Positions 15,962 through 24,414 of a stretch of 47,779 nt of DNA are shown piece by piece. This DNA comes from Magnetospirillum sp. WYHS-4 (GTDB taxonomy: Bacteria; Pseudomonadota; Alphaproteobacteria; Rhodospirillales; GLO-3). The translations under genes were made by a program, and so were the position numbers. Positions within the stretch are counted from its first letter, which is position 1, and the number at the start of each line of letters is the position of its first letter. The stretch covers positions 1 through 47,779 of the forward strand of contig JAMOBD010000031.1 of the NCBI GenBank assembly GCA_039908345.1, read 5' to 3'. The notes beneath the pieces were generated by a model. The model worked only from the letters and a program-made list of their open reading frames with translations. It did no database searches and was not told the DNA's origin.

Positions 15962-16894
15962 TCAGCAGCCGCAATCGGCCTCTACCGAGATGCCGATCTG
16001 CGCCGAGGCCTTCTCGCCATTCTGGTCCTCGATTCGCAGGATGACCACGTAGACACCCTGGGTGAAGGTGTGCTCCGCCTCGCGGGAGGTGGCGCTTTCC
16101 CCGTCGCCGAAATCCCAGGTGATGGACTTGATCTTGCCGCTGCCGCCGGAAATCCGGGCCTTGAAATTCACGGCGTAGGGGGTATTGCCGCGCCGCCCCT
16201 TCAGGCCGCCGATCTTGACGGTCAACTTGCCGCCGGTGGCCGCCGTCTCCTCTTCGACGAGCAAGCTGCCGCCCAGATCCTTGGACACCTTCTTCAGGGA
16301 TTGCTGGATGTTGTCCGGGGTCGGGATCACGTCCGGCTTGGCGTTCGCCCGAAGGGTGCCCTGCTGTCCATCGTCGATGCGGATGCGCTCGGTACCAACG
16401 TCGGAAACCAGGCGCCCCAGCAGCGACCAGGCGGTGGCGCTGGTGGCGGCCGGATCGTACTTCACCCCGTATTCCGCGCCCTGGGCCCGCAGGTTCAAGC
16501 TGCCCATGCGGACCTTGAAATCGGCGAACAGGTTCTCGGGAACCTGGGCCTTCACGAACAGACGCCCTTTCTCCAGGTCGAGGACCGTCTTCTCCATCTT
16601 GCGTTCCAGATCGAAGGTCACGCCAGCCAACATCAGCTCGGCCTCCGGGTAGACCTTGACCATGCTGCCGTTCGACCAGATGAGCAGCGCGCCCGACTTC
16701 TCCGCCGTCCGCAGGCGCTCGCCCTGCCCCAGAATGTCGCCTTCCTTGGCCGGCCGCCAGGGCTGTTCTCCCTTGCGGATATCGACGGTGCCGTCGCTCT
16801 GGGTGAGCCGGACCGTCGTCTCCTGCGCCTTGGCGTATCCGGCCCAGCCCAGGAGGGATACCGCGACAAGGGCCTTCAGCAGTTGATTGCGCAT
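15962..16894 (-). CDS. Secreted FecR-domain protein with a C-terminal PKD domain
   Basis: A 310-residue exported protein: signal peptide at residues 1-23 (LLGWAGYAKAQ), then a FecR-like beta domain at about residues 28-170 (WRPAKEGDILGQGERLRTAEKSG and GRLFVKAQ). A PKD domain follows at about residues 220-305, with the hallmark ITWDFGDGESATS and VYVVILRIEDQNG. Unlike true FecR it has no inner-membrane helix, so it probably works in the periplasm or at the outer membrane. It ends in DCGC, an unusual cysteine pair. It lies 25 bp after the stop of a truncated outer-membrane protein gene, with GAGGAAAATC before its ATG, so the two were once one operon. The partner and substrate are unknown. Confidence 0.75.
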   Translation of the reverse strand: MRNQLLKALVAVSLLGWAGYAKAQETTVRLTQSDGTVDIRKGEQPWRPAKEGDILGQGERLRTAEKSGALLIWSNGSMVKVYPEAELMLAGVTFDLERKMEKTVLDLEKGRLFVKAQVPENLFADFKVRMGSLNLRAQGAEYGVKYDPAATSATAWSLLGRLVSDVGTERIRIDDGQQGTLRANAKPDVIPTPDNIQQSLKKVSKDLGGSLLVEEETAATGGKLTVKIGGLKGRRGNTPYAVNFKARISGGSGKIKSITWDFGDGESATSREAEHTFTQGVYVVILRIEDQNGEKASAQIGISVEADCGC

Positions 16895-16919
16895 GATTTT
16901 CCTCTTGTTCTTGCTTCCA

Positions 16920-17137
16920 TCAGAACTTGAATTCGCCGCCGATCACCAGTTCGAAGGCATTGCTGCCGTCGCCGCCGTTGGACTGGGCGTAGACATCGCC
17001 GGGCATGAAGTAGCCGACGTTCATGAACAGATCGAGGTTCTTCATGAGGGGATAGGTCATGTTGAGATCGACCTCCCAGCCGATGTCGTTGGTCGTCTCC
17101 AGGCTGGTGGAGGTGCCTCGGCTCCAGTCGCCGACTG
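16920..17137 (-). pseudogene. Outer-membrane beta-barrel protein, C-terminal fragment
   Basis: The last 70 or so codons of an outer-membrane protein remain: GDWSRGTSTSLETTNDIGW, an amphipathic strand VDLNMTYPLMKNLDLFMNVGY, and the end FELVIGGEFKF. Alternating residues and a terminal Phe are the signature recognised by the BAM machinery. Upstream of about 17137 the similarity stops, and the sequence becomes a rightward cysteine-desulfurase remnant. No start codon or signal peptide can belong to the fragment, so it is not a functional gene. Confidence 0.65.
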
Positions 17138-17144
17138 GTCCTCG

Positions 17145-17310
17145 CCCCCGATGGCCCTCGGCGGTCCTGACCGCCATGGGACTGGCGGAGGAGGAGGCGC
17201 TCGGCGCCGTCCGCCTGTCGCTGGGACGCAGGACCAGCCGGCAGGCACCGCCGCCGCCCACCGCTGCTCGGTGGAAACGGGTCCTGGCTGGGCTGATCCC
17301 CGGCCGGTGA
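17145..17310 (+). pseudogene. Cysteine desulfurase (NifS/IscS-like), C-terminal remnant
   Basis: About 50 codons match the very end of NifS/IscS-type cysteine desulfurases: SAVLTAMGLAEEEALGAVRLSLGR corresponds to the family's SHVLxAMGxxxxxAxGxxRxSLGR helix, and RWKRVLAGL to the last helix. The residues in between (SRQAPPPPTAA) do not fit, so a small frameshift is likely. The active-site part is missing because the fragment abuts the truncated outer-membrane gene at about 17137-17150. This appears to be a dead remnant left by recombination. Confidence 0.55.
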
Positions 17311-17404
17311 AGCTTCTCCCCTTGCAGGCCCTTTGCGGCCCGTCAGGGGCCGCGCCGCAGGGCGCACAGGGCGGGGCGCAGCCCCGTGTGCGACCGAGGA
17401 TGCC

Positions 17405-17422
17405 GGCGCCCACATGGGCGCC
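17405..17422. repeat. Palindrome between desulfurase remnant and integrase
   Basis: GGCGCCCA-CA-TGGGCGCC is a near-perfect 18-bp dyad in the 169-bp gap between the desulfurase remnant and the integrase stop. It might be part of the integrase transcript end or a protein-binding site. Nothing else is recognised in the gap 17311-17479. Confidence 0.4.
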
Positions 17423-17479
17423 GTGACGTGCCGGCGAGGGATCGAGCCGGCGCCGCATCCTGGGTGTGAAGCGACGGGC

Positions 17480-18475
17480 CTATCCGAGCCGATCCGCCAG
17501 CTTCTCCGCCTCGAAATGGGTGTAGCGCTTGAGCATCTGCAGGGTCTTGTGTCCCGTGACCGAGGCCACTTCCATGATACCCCAGCCGCGCTCAAAGAGG
17601 CGGCTGGTGGCCTCGTGCCGGAGATCGTGGAACCGTAGCCCCTCGATCTTTGCCCGCCTTGTGGCGGCCCGGAAGGCCGTCACGACGCCATCCTGCCGGA
17701 CGGGGAACACCCGCCCGTCGAGGGAGCGCGGAAGTTCGTCCAGCGCCGCCCGAGCGCGGCTGGACAGCGGCACATCGCGGCTCGTGCCGTTCTTCGAGTC
17801 GGGCAGATGCGCGACCCGTCCCCGGACGTTCGGCCACTGCAGGGCGAGCAGTTCGCCCTGCCGCATGGCCGTTTCAAGGGCGAGGATCACCATGGGCGCC
17901 AGCCAGTAGGAACCGCTGTTCCGGCAGGCGGCGAGGAGGCGTTCCTCCTCGTCGTCGGCAAGCCGGCGATCCCGCCCTTGGCGGAGGCTCGGCATCCGGA
18001 CGCCGAGGATGGGATTATGCAGTCCCTCCATGTTCCATTCGCACCGGGCGGTCTCGTAGACTTGGCTGATGATGGAGGCGAGGTTCCGGATGGTGGTCGG
18101 CGCCTTCCCGGCTTCCACGAGTTCGTTCCGCCATTCGGCGACATCGGCGCTCCGGAGGTTGGCGAGGGAGTATTTTGCCAGTTGCGATCCTCGAAGCCGG
18201 AGGATGCGCGAGGCTTCCTGGCGTGCCCCCTTCTTGCTCGGGGTCACCTCTTCGCCGTAGCGCTTCAGGGCTTCCCCGAGGGTGGTGGCTTCCGCCTCGG
18301 TGCGGGACACGAAGGTGCCGCGCTTCATCTGGGTCTCGATATCGGTGGCCCACTCCTTCGCAGCGCTCTTCGTGTCGAAAACCCGTGACTGGCCGGGGAA
18401 CCCTTTGATCCGGACCTTGGCCTGCCAGCCGATCAACTTGCCTTCGCGATTGGTCCTCGGGGTGATCGTCGCCAT
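17480..18475 (-). CDS. Tyrosine site-specific integrase next to tRNA-Ser
   Basis: A 331-residue phage-type integrase with an N-terminal arm-binding part, a SAM-like core-binding domain (about residues 65-150) and a catalytic domain. Catalytic residues are visible: Arg in ALETAMRQGELLALQW, H-x-x-R in FHDLRHEATS, His in TGHKTLQMLKRY and the nucleophile Tyr in the same segment. Its start at 18475 was chosen because MATITPRTNREGKL matches the usual N-terminus, while the longer reading runs over the tRNA. The gene starts 117 bp from the 3' end of tRNA-Ser and points away from it, the classic layout for integration into a tRNA 3' end. It appears intact, but the borders of its element were not found. 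Confidence 0.9.
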   Translation of the reverse strand: MATITPRTNREGKLIGWQAKVRIKGFPGQSRVFDTKSAAKEWATDIETQMKRGTFVSRTEAEATTLGEALKRYGEEVTPSKKGARQEASRILRLRGSQLAKYSLANLRSADVAEWRNELVEAGKAPTTIRNLASIISQVYETARCEWNMEGLHNPILGVRMPSLRQGRDRRLADDEEERLLAACRNSGSYWLAPMVILALETAMRQGELLALQWPNVRGRVAHLPDSKNGTSRDVPLSSRARAALDELPRSLDGRVFPVRQDGVVTAFRAATRRAKIEGLRFHDLRHEATSRLFERGWGIMEVASVTGHKTLQMLKRYTHFEAEKLADRLG

Positions 18476-18591
18476 GGCCAAATCCTCCGGATTTCGGGCC
18501 GAAACTATCCCCCAAGTGTCCCGCAATTGTCCCGCAAAATCAAGAAGCCGCCCGAGAGGGGCGGCCCTGATTGCGGCTAAGCCATTGAAAT

Positions 18592-18683
<92 letters not shown>

Positions 18684-18766
18684 GCAGAGGCAGCGCGTGC
18701 CAAGTGGCAAGGGGTGTCTTGTACAGACCGCAAGGGGGGCCTGTCAACGGAACCTCACCCTTCGCC

Positions 18767-19390
18767 TCAAGAAGGCACCTGCATTCCCTTCATGACCGTC
18801 GGCCGTAACGCGATGGCGTCGTGCCAGCGCTTGACGCTGGGGAATTCGGCCAGATCCACTTGATGCACCGGATGGCGGGCCACCCAGGGGAAGGTCGCGA
18901 TGTCGGCGATGGTATAGGTCGGCCCGGCCAGGAAGGTCGTCTCGGTAAGGCGGCGATCCATCACGCCGTAGAGCCGCCGGGTTTCCTTGCCGTAGCGGTC
19001 CTTGGCGTAGGGGACATTTTCGGGGGCGAACTTCAGGAAATGGTGTGCTTGGCCGAACATGGGCCCGACGCCGCCCATCTGAAACATCAGCCATTGCAGC
19101 GTCGCGTAACGGGCGCGCGGTTCGCTGGGCAGCAAGGGGCTTTGGGCCTTCTCCGCAAGATAGATCAGGATGGCGCCGGATTCGAAGACCGCGATGGGCT
19201 GGCCGTCCGGTCCTTCCTCATCGACGATGGCCGGGATCTTGCCGTTCGGATTGATCGCCAGGTACTCGGGCTTGAACTGGTCGCCCTTCATGATGTCGAT
19301 AGGGGTCACCCGGTAGGGCAGTCCCACCTCTTCCAGCATCACCGAGGCCTTCTTGCCGTTCGGCGTGGCGAATGTATAAAGGTCGATCAT
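18767..19390 (-). CDS. Glutathione S-transferase, Nu-class/YghU-YfcG type
   Basis: A 207-residue glutathione transferase. The N-terminal thioredoxin-like domain opens with LYTFATPNGKKASVMLEE, where the Thr/Asn after TP are the glutathione-contacting residues of the disulfide-bond oxidoreductase (YfcG/YghU) branch. NPNGKIPAIVD and VFESGAILIYLAEK complete the glutathione site. The C-terminal helical domain has the TYTIADIATFPWV N-capping box. Such enzymes reduce disulfides or peroxides with glutathione. It follows the epimerase gene by 4 bp on the same strand and is probably co-transcribed, though the two have no obvious functional link. Confidence 0.9.
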   Translation of the reverse strand: MIDLYTFATPNGKKASVMLEEVGLPYRVTPIDIMKGDQFKPEYLAINPNGKIPAIVDEEGPDGQPIAVFESGAILIYLAEKAQSPLLPSEPRARYATLQWLMFQMGGVGPMFGQAHHFLKFAPENVPYAKDRYGKETRRLYGVMDRRLTETTFLAGPTYTIADIATFPWVARHPVHQVDLAEFPSVKRWHDAIALRPTVMKGMQVPS

Positions 19391-19394
19391 CGCT

Positions 19395-20375
19395 TCAGAC
19401 TCCGAAGTAGTCCTTGTACCAAGCGACGAAGTGGCCGATTCCCTCGGACAGCGGCGTTCGCGGCCGATAGCCGAAGTCGCGTCGCATGGGCTCGATATCG
19501 GCGAAGGTTTCCTTCACGTCGCCCGGCTGCATGGGCAGCAGTTCGCGGACCGCGGTCCGGCCCAGCGCCGCCTCGAGGGCGGCGATGAACTCCAGCAGGG
19601 CCACCGGCGTGTTGTTGCCGATGTTGTAGATACGGTGCGGCGGGGTTTCGCCGCGGTCGGCCGGTGGGGAGTCCAGGCAGGCGATCGTCCCCGCGACGAT
19701 GTCGTCGACATAGGTGAAATCGCGCCGCATGTCGCCCTGGTTGAAGATCTGGATGGGCTCTCCGGCAAGGATCTTGCGGGTGAAGATCATCGGCGCCATG
19801 TCCGGCCGGCCCCAGGGACCGTAGACCGTGAAGTAGCGTAGTCCCGTCTGGGGCAGGCGATAGAGATGGGCGTAGGTCCGGCTCATCAATTCCGCCGACT
19901 TCTTGGTGGCGGCATAGAGCGAGATGGGGGAATCGGTGCGCTGCTCCACCGCGAGCGGCATGTCGGGGCTCAGGCCGTAGACCGAGGACGACGAGGCATA
20001 GACCAGATGCCGCGGCTGGGGCAGGCGGCGGCAGAGTTCCAGGACGCAAAGGTGGCCATCCACGTTGGTGTGCACATAGGCATATGGATTGACCAGCGAA
20101 TAGCGCACCCCCGGCTGGGCCGCCAGGGAAACCACGTCCGTGACGTCCGGGTGGCGATCGGCCAGCGACTCCATGGCGACGCGGTCGGCGATGTCCAGGC
20201 GTTCGAATGCGAATCCCGGATGGTCGCGCAACCGGGCCAGCCGCGCTTCCTTGAGGCCGACGTCGTAATAGTCGTTCAGGTTGTCAACGCCGACCACCCG
20301 GTCCCCGCGCGCCAGCAAGGTCCGCACCAAGTGGAAGCCGATGAAGCCGGCCGCGCCAGTTACCAGGATGGTCAT
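19395..20375 (-). CDS. UDP-glucuronate 4-epimerase (SDR family)
   Basis: A 326-residue extended short-chain dehydrogenase. TGAAGFIGFHL (residues 6-16) is the NAD-binding glycine motif, VDNLNDYYD the acidic residue binding adenosine ribose, and YAATKKSAE (about residue 150) holds the catalytic Tyr-x-x-x-Lys; Ser/Thr of SSSSVYG precedes it. The YYD segment and overall pattern match UDP-glucuronate 4-epimerases (LspL/CapI type), which make UDP-galacturonate for polysaccharide or lipid A and core sugars. It is followed by a GST gene and lies 87 bp downstream of a glycosyltransferase gene on the same strand, in line with a role in surface sugar synthesis. Confidence 0.85.
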   Translation of the reverse strand: MTILVTGAAGFIGFHLVRTLLARGDRVVGVDNLNDYYDVGLKEARLARLRDHPGFAFERLDIADRVAMESLADRHPDVTDVVSLAAQPGVRYSLVNPYAYVHTNVDGHLCVLELCRRLPQPRHLVYASSSSVYGLSPDMPLAVEQRTDSPISLYAATKKSAELMSRTYAHLYRLPQTGLRYFTVYGPWGRPDMAPMIFTRKILAGEPIQIFNQGDMRRDFTYVDDIVAGTIACLDSPPADRGETPPHRIYNIGNNTPVALLEFIAALEAALGRTAVRELLPMQPGDVKETFADIEPMRRDFGYRPRTPLSEGIGHFVAWYKDYFGV

Positions 20376-20462
20376 GAAAAGGCCGTCGATCCCTGCCAGT
20401 TGGTCCCGGTATACCGGCTGGAATCCGGGATGGCAATGGCACCGCGCGCGGCGGCGAGGTTT

Positions 20463-22007
20463 TCACTCGCCGATCAGTTCCGGATGCCGTTCCAGGTAGC
20501 GCCGTCCCACCCGGGCGGGAAGCCCGACCTGGTAGGGATCGGCCAGGCGGCGGAACTGGGCCATGCGGCGCTCGTCTTCATCCATGTAGGCGAGCCGCCC
20601 GTCCAGGCGGTCGAGCATTTCCTCGACCGCCTCGCGAATTTCGTCTGCCGAACAATCGACGATCTCCAGGCCGAATTCCTCGTAGATCGCAGGCGGGTGG
20701 CCGCGGAAGCGGGGCGGCGCGAGGGATTCGGCGATGGAAAGGCAGCGGCCATCGGCAATCCGCCGCAGCCGCTTCGGAATGAAGATGTTGCGTCCGGAGC
20801 GCGGCCAAGTGCCCAGCGGGAACCAGTCGGTCCCGACGACGGGAACATGGAAGAGCTGCGACACTTCGACGGGCCCCGAATATTGACCGAAGAAGAACCG
20901 ACAAGCCCCCAGGCAGAACACATCCAGCCACGGCGTGTAGGCGGGATGGGTGGCGAGGTCAAGGGTGCGCGGCATTGCGGGCAGGGGCGGCATCATCCGG
21001 TCGCCCATGCGGACCACCCAGCCCCCGCGCGCCGTTACGCTCTCGATGGCGGGGAGGTAGTTTTCCAGATAGGCGTTGCGGTACTTGTTCTGGCTCCAGG
21101 GGACGTGCTCCTGGTAGGTTTCCGCGCTACGCACGTGCAACGCGGCGAACCACGCGTCTCGCGGCAGACCGAGCCGGGACAATTCGTCGCGGCCGCGTCT
21201 CTGCTCGTCCTCGCTCAATTCCAGCACGGCCGGCCGGCCTTGGCGATCCCATTCCACCTGGGCGGACTGCAGGGCCAAATCCCGGTGCAGGACTTGTCCC
21301 GAGGGGTGCGGAATGTAGTCGAGATGACATTCGGTTCCGCCGAAGCGGCGCTCCAGTTCGGCGATGGCGCCGGGATCGGACACGACTTCCGCATAGCCGC
21401 TCCAGCGCCGGATCAACTCCGGGTTGGAGACCTGGGCCTCGGGAGCCAGGAGGACCGGCCGGAACCCCCCGATCCATCCCAACCCCCAGGCACGGGCGAA
21501 GACGTCCAATTTGGAGGCCGCCTCGCCGTAGGCCCGGCAGACGATCGGCGCGGGAAACAGCGGGCGCCGGCCGCTGTTGTCGCCCTGCAGGGTGCAGGCT
21601 CCCCGCCATTTGGCTTCGAGGATATTCAGCCCGCGTGCGTAGTGGACCGACGCCCCCTTCGGGTCGCCCTGGTAATAGCGGCAGTCCCCGATGTCGAAAT
21701 GGTATTGCGGATGCGTGGGCATCAGGTCGCGGGCCAGGCCATAGAACCTTTCCGCCAAGTCATGCCGTCCCTTCAGGCTGTTGATGTGCCCGAGGCCATG
21801 CAGGATGGCCCGGGTCTCCTCGCCGTCGCGCAGCCGACCCAACCTGAGAGCCGCCAGGAGCGGTTCCTCGCCCATCAACACGAGATTGCGCTTGCCCAGG
21901 CAATAGAGCCCGACGTCGCGGTTGGCCGCGTAGCTGTCCGGTTCCGCATCCAGGCGGGCCCAGAGACGGGCCCGCAGTTCGACTTCTGTTTCGGCCGAAT
22001 GCATCAT
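20463..22007 (-). CDS. TIGR04372-like glycosyltransferase with TPR-like N-terminus
   Basis: A 514-residue protein. The N-terminal 140 residues look like degenerate TPR helices (AERFYGLARDLMPTHPQYHFDIGDCRYYQGDPKGA). The C-terminal part, with FAALHVRSAETYQEHVPWSQNKYRNAYLE, GGWVVRMGDRMMP and FFFGQYSGPVEVSQLFHVPVVGTDW, resembles the TIGR04372 family of putative glycosyltransferases and the GT-B fold's nucleotide-sugar domain. It probably transfers a sugar onto a surface polysaccharide, helped by the downstream UDP-glucuronate epimerase. Acceptor and donor are not known. The first ATG at 22007 was taken; a second lies directly after it. The upstream gene on the other strand is divergent. Confidence 0.7.
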   Translation of the reverse strand: MMHSAETEVELRARLWARLDAEPDSYAANRDVGLYCLGKRNLVLMGEEPLLAALRLGRLRDGEETRAILHGLGHINSLKGRHDLAERFYGLARDLMPTHPQYHFDIGDCRYYQGDPKGASVHYARGLNILEAKWRGACTLQGDNSGRRPLFPAPIVCRAYGEAASKLDVFARAWGLGWIGGFRPVLLAPEAQVSNPELIRRWSGYAEVVSDPGAIAELERRFGGTECHLDYIPHPSGQVLHRDLALQSAQVEWDRQGRPAVLELSEDEQRRGRDELSRLGLPRDAWFAALHVRSAETYQEHVPWSQNKYRNAYLENYLPAIESVTARGGWVVRMGDRMMPPLPAMPRTLDLATHPAYTPWLDVFCLGACRFFFGQYSGPVEVSQLFHVPVVGTDWFPLGTWPRSGRNIFIPKRLRRIADGRCLSIAESLAPPRFRGHPPAIYEEFGLEIVDCSADEIREAVEEMLDRLDGRLAYMDEDERRMAQFRRLADPYQVGLPARVGRRYLERHPELIGE

Positions 22008-22085
22008 GGGCGCAATCTAGCAAAAGACGCCGTGCCGCGCGACCCGTTCCCCCGCGCCTCCGGCTGGTGTATTCAGGAAGCTGTC

Positions 22086-22622
22086 ATGTCCCGTGGAAGC
22101 CCCAAGGCCCTGCACCAGATTTCCATGCGCTACTCGCCCGTCGAGGATCGCGTGCTGCTGATCTTTACCGCCGGCGACGGCAGTACCTTCCGGTTCTGGA
22201 TGACGCGGCGATTCGTGGATCTGCTGTGGCAGGGACTGATCAAGGTGCTGGCCAGCTATCCGGCCTTGAAGGGGCTGGTCGATTCGCGGGTGCGCGAAGC
22301 CGTCCTGTCCATGCGCCATGCGGAAGCCGTCCAGGGATCCGACTTCAAGACGCCCCTCCGGGGGGCCGGCACGCCTCCGGCCGACGATCCGGCCGCCCCC
22401 CTGTTCACCGGCGTCACCGGCACGCCCAAGCCCGACGGCACCACCCGCTTCCTGTTCCAGACCAAGGAGGGCGAGCCTTTCCAATGCTCGCTGAACGAAC
22501 AGCTCCTGCATGCCTTCTGCCACCTGCTGATCGACGTCACGGCCAAGGCCGGATGGGACCTGGAACTCAGGGTCGGGGACGGCAACTTGGTGCTGCCCGG
22601 CCCCGGTGCGAAGATCCATTGA
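22086..22622 (+). CDS. Conserved hypothetical protein
   Basis: A 178-residue cytoplasmic protein with no family I can name. The N-terminal half (residues 10-60, YSPVEDRVLLIFTAGDGSTF followed by FWMTRRFVDLLWQGLIKVL) alternates beta strands and an amphipathic helix. A proline-rich linker at about residues 90-115 leads to a second similar module (TRFLFQTKEGEPFQCSLNEQ, LLHAFCHLLIDVT), so the protein looks like an internal duplication of a strand-strand-helix unit. It has no signal peptide. It is transcribed away from the glycosyltransferase, 78 bp apart, and ends 97 bp before dedA. Function is unknown. Confidence 0.6.
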   Translation: MSRGSPKALHQISMRYSPVEDRVLLIFTAGDGSTFRFWMTRRFVDLLWQGLIKVLASYPALKGLVDSRVREAVLSMRHAEAVQGSDFKTPLRGAGTPPADDPAAPLFTGVTGTPKPDGTTRFLFQTKEGEPFQCSLNEQLLHAFCHLLIDVTAKAGWDLELRVGDGNLVLPGPGAKIH

Positions 22623-22719
22623 CTGCGGTCATGGGACTGTCGCGGACGGCTGGTAAAAAAGCCTGAACAACGCTATCGTCGCCCGCCAAACCACTTTCCG
22701 GCCCCCAGGAAAAGACATC

Positions 22720-23352
22720 ATGGAAGAAATCGCCCGGCTGGTTCAGGAATACGGAGACCTGATCTATGTCGGGTCCTTTCTCTGGACTTTCTTCGAGGGC
22801 GAGACCTTCGTCCTGTTCGGCGGCTACGCCGCCCATGCCGGCATCGTCGACCCGTGGCTGCTGCTGATCTCCGCCTGGACCGGCACCTTCCTGGGCGACC
22901 AGACTTGGTTTCTGCTCGGGCGGCGGTACGGGCCGGCCTTGCTGCGGCGTTTTCCCAAGTGGGAGCCGGGCATCGAGGTCGCCCTCGACATGCTGCATCG
23001 CTACGACATCTGGTTCATCCTGTCGTTCCGCTTCATCTACGGCATCCGCAACGTCAGTTCGGTGGCCTGCGGCTTGTCCAAGCTGACATGGCCCCGCTTC
23101 GCTTTCCTCAACTTCGTCGCCGGCGGAGTCTGGGCTTCGACCTTCGTCGGCATCGGCTATGGCTTCGGCCAGCTTTCCGAGGCCGTCCTGGGCAAGACCG
23201 CCAAGGCCATCGGGTTGGGCGCCTTGGCCATCTTCGCCGTGGTGGTCATGCTGCTGGTCAGAAAGCACCAGAAGCAACTGAAGAAGAAGGTCGTTGCCGC
23301 GGGCCGCCATATCGAGGCGATCCCGGCCGAGGCGAACAAGCCTCAGGGGTAG
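22720..23352 (+). CDS. DedA-family membrane protein
   Basis: A 210-residue DedA/SNARE-associated family membrane protein. The re-entrant-loop signature is spread over FFEGETFVLFGGYAAHAG (about residues 25-42), GTFLGDQTWFLLGRRYG and FILSFRFIYGIRNVSSVACG (residues 100-119), where the Arg is conserved; two later helices follow. DedA proteins are lipid scramblase or flippase-like transporters needed for envelope integrity. The ribosome binding site is AGGAAAAGACATC. It is convergent with the lipid kinase gene, overlapping its stop by 10 bp. Confidence 0.9.
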   Translation: MEEIARLVQEYGDLIYVGSFLWTFFEGETFVLFGGYAAHAGIVDPWLLLISAWTGTFLGDQTWFLLGRRYGPALLRRFPKWEPGIEVALDMLHRYDIWFILSFRFIYGIRNVSSVACGLSKLTWPRFAFLNFVAGGVWASTFVGIGYGFGQLSEAVLGKTAKAIGLGALAIFAVVVMLLVRKHQKQLKKKVVAAGRHIEAIPAEANKPQG

Positions 23353-24212
23353 ATCAGCGCCAAGGGCTCGTCGCGGACTTCAATGGTCAGAGGCAGGGTG
23401 GTCAGCAAGTCGCCGTCGCCCTGGACCGGTTCACCCGTCGGGCCCTCGATGCGCAGACGCCGTCCTCGGACCACGCGGACGTCGGATAGCCGGTGGACGG
23501 CGCCGAGCCCGAAAGCCGTCAGGTACCGCAGGAAATTCAAGATCCCCGTCCGCGGAAGGAGACAGACCTCGAGGGTGCCCGCTTCCAGGCGGGCGCCGGG
23601 GCAGAAGACGAAGCGGCCGCCGTAGAAGTGCCCTTTGGCGACGATCGCCGATGCTGCCTCGAAGGTCTTCCCGTCCACTTCGATCCGGCAGGTGGCGAAG
23701 GGACGCGCCAGGACCTTGAGCACGGCCAGGATATATGCCGCCTTCCCCAATCGCCGCTTGAGCGGCAGGCTGACCGCCGCCACCGCATGGGCATCGAAGC
23801 CGATGCCCGCCATCTGCAGGAACAGGCGGCCGTTGGCGATGCCGGGATAAACCGGACGGGGGGTTCCCGTCGCCAGAACGCGGGCGATTCCGTCGGCGTC
23901 GAAGGGCATGCCGATCTCGTGGGCCAGCACGTTGGCGGTGCCCAGCGGCACGACGGCCAAGGGCAGGCCCGACCCCGAAGCCGCCAAGCCGTTGGCCGCC
24001 TCGCTGAGGGTGCCGTCGCCGCCCGCCACCGCGACCAGATCGAAATCGGCGGACGTCGCCGCCCGGGAAAGAGCTTCCGCATCGCCGCGCGCCGCGGTGT
24101 CCCTGACCGTCACCCGGCAGCCTAGCCCTTCCAGCCGCTTCAGGACGGAAGCGAATCGCCGCGCGCGCCACCCCCCTGCCGTCGGGTTGCGGATTAGCAG
24201 GATGCGCCGCAA
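23343..24212 (-). CDS. Diacylglycerol kinase-like lipid kinase
   Basis: A 289-residue protein of the YegS/BmrU lipid-kinase family. The start of the catalytic domain is RILLIRNPTAGG (NPxAG motif), followed by VAVAGGDGTLSEAANGL, the GGDGT nucleotide site, and PLGTANVLAHEIG. A C-terminal beta domain (GARLEAGTLEVCLL to VQGDGDLL) completes the fold. It phosphorylates diacylglycerol or a related lipid. The TTG at 24212 is chosen because homology starts there; other in-frame starts upstream (GTG, TTG) exist and the divergent gene limits extension, so the exact start is uncertain. The convergent dedA and the divergent LpxH-like gene suggest a membrane-lipid locus. Confidence 0.85.
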   Translation of the reverse strand: MRRILLIRNPTAGGWRARRFASVLKRLEGLGCRVTVRDTAARGDAEALSRAATSADFDLVAVAGGDGTLSEAANGLAASGSGLPLAVVPLGTANVLAHEIGMPFDADGIARVLATGTPRPVYPGIANGRLFLQMAGIGFDAHAVAAVSLPLKRRLGKAAYILAVLKVLARPFATCRIEVDGKTFEAASAIVAKGHFYGGRFVFCPGARLEAGTLEVCLLPRTGILNFLRYLTAFGLGAVHRLSDVRVVRGRRLRIEGPTGEPVQGDGDLLTTLPLTIEVRDEPLALIYP

Positions 24213-24414
24213 GTCCGCCTGGGAAAGGGCGATTTCGCCGCCAATATTACAGTGTTGTTGCAGCAAGATGACCGCACCTGGATTAAAGACGTGAATTTTG
24301 CATGAACCCACTTGAATGGAATTCACGGAATACCTCAAATCGACTAGACGGGCAAACGACAATTTCAACAGCCGGTCCTGTCCGATGTTCGATCGCCCCG
24401 CCAGCATATCTTCG

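Noticed and set aside
19866-22622. 918-codon plus-strand frame across the epimerase and glycosyltransferase
   Set aside because: Only its last part (22086-22622) looks like protein; the rest is antisense to two recognised enzymes.
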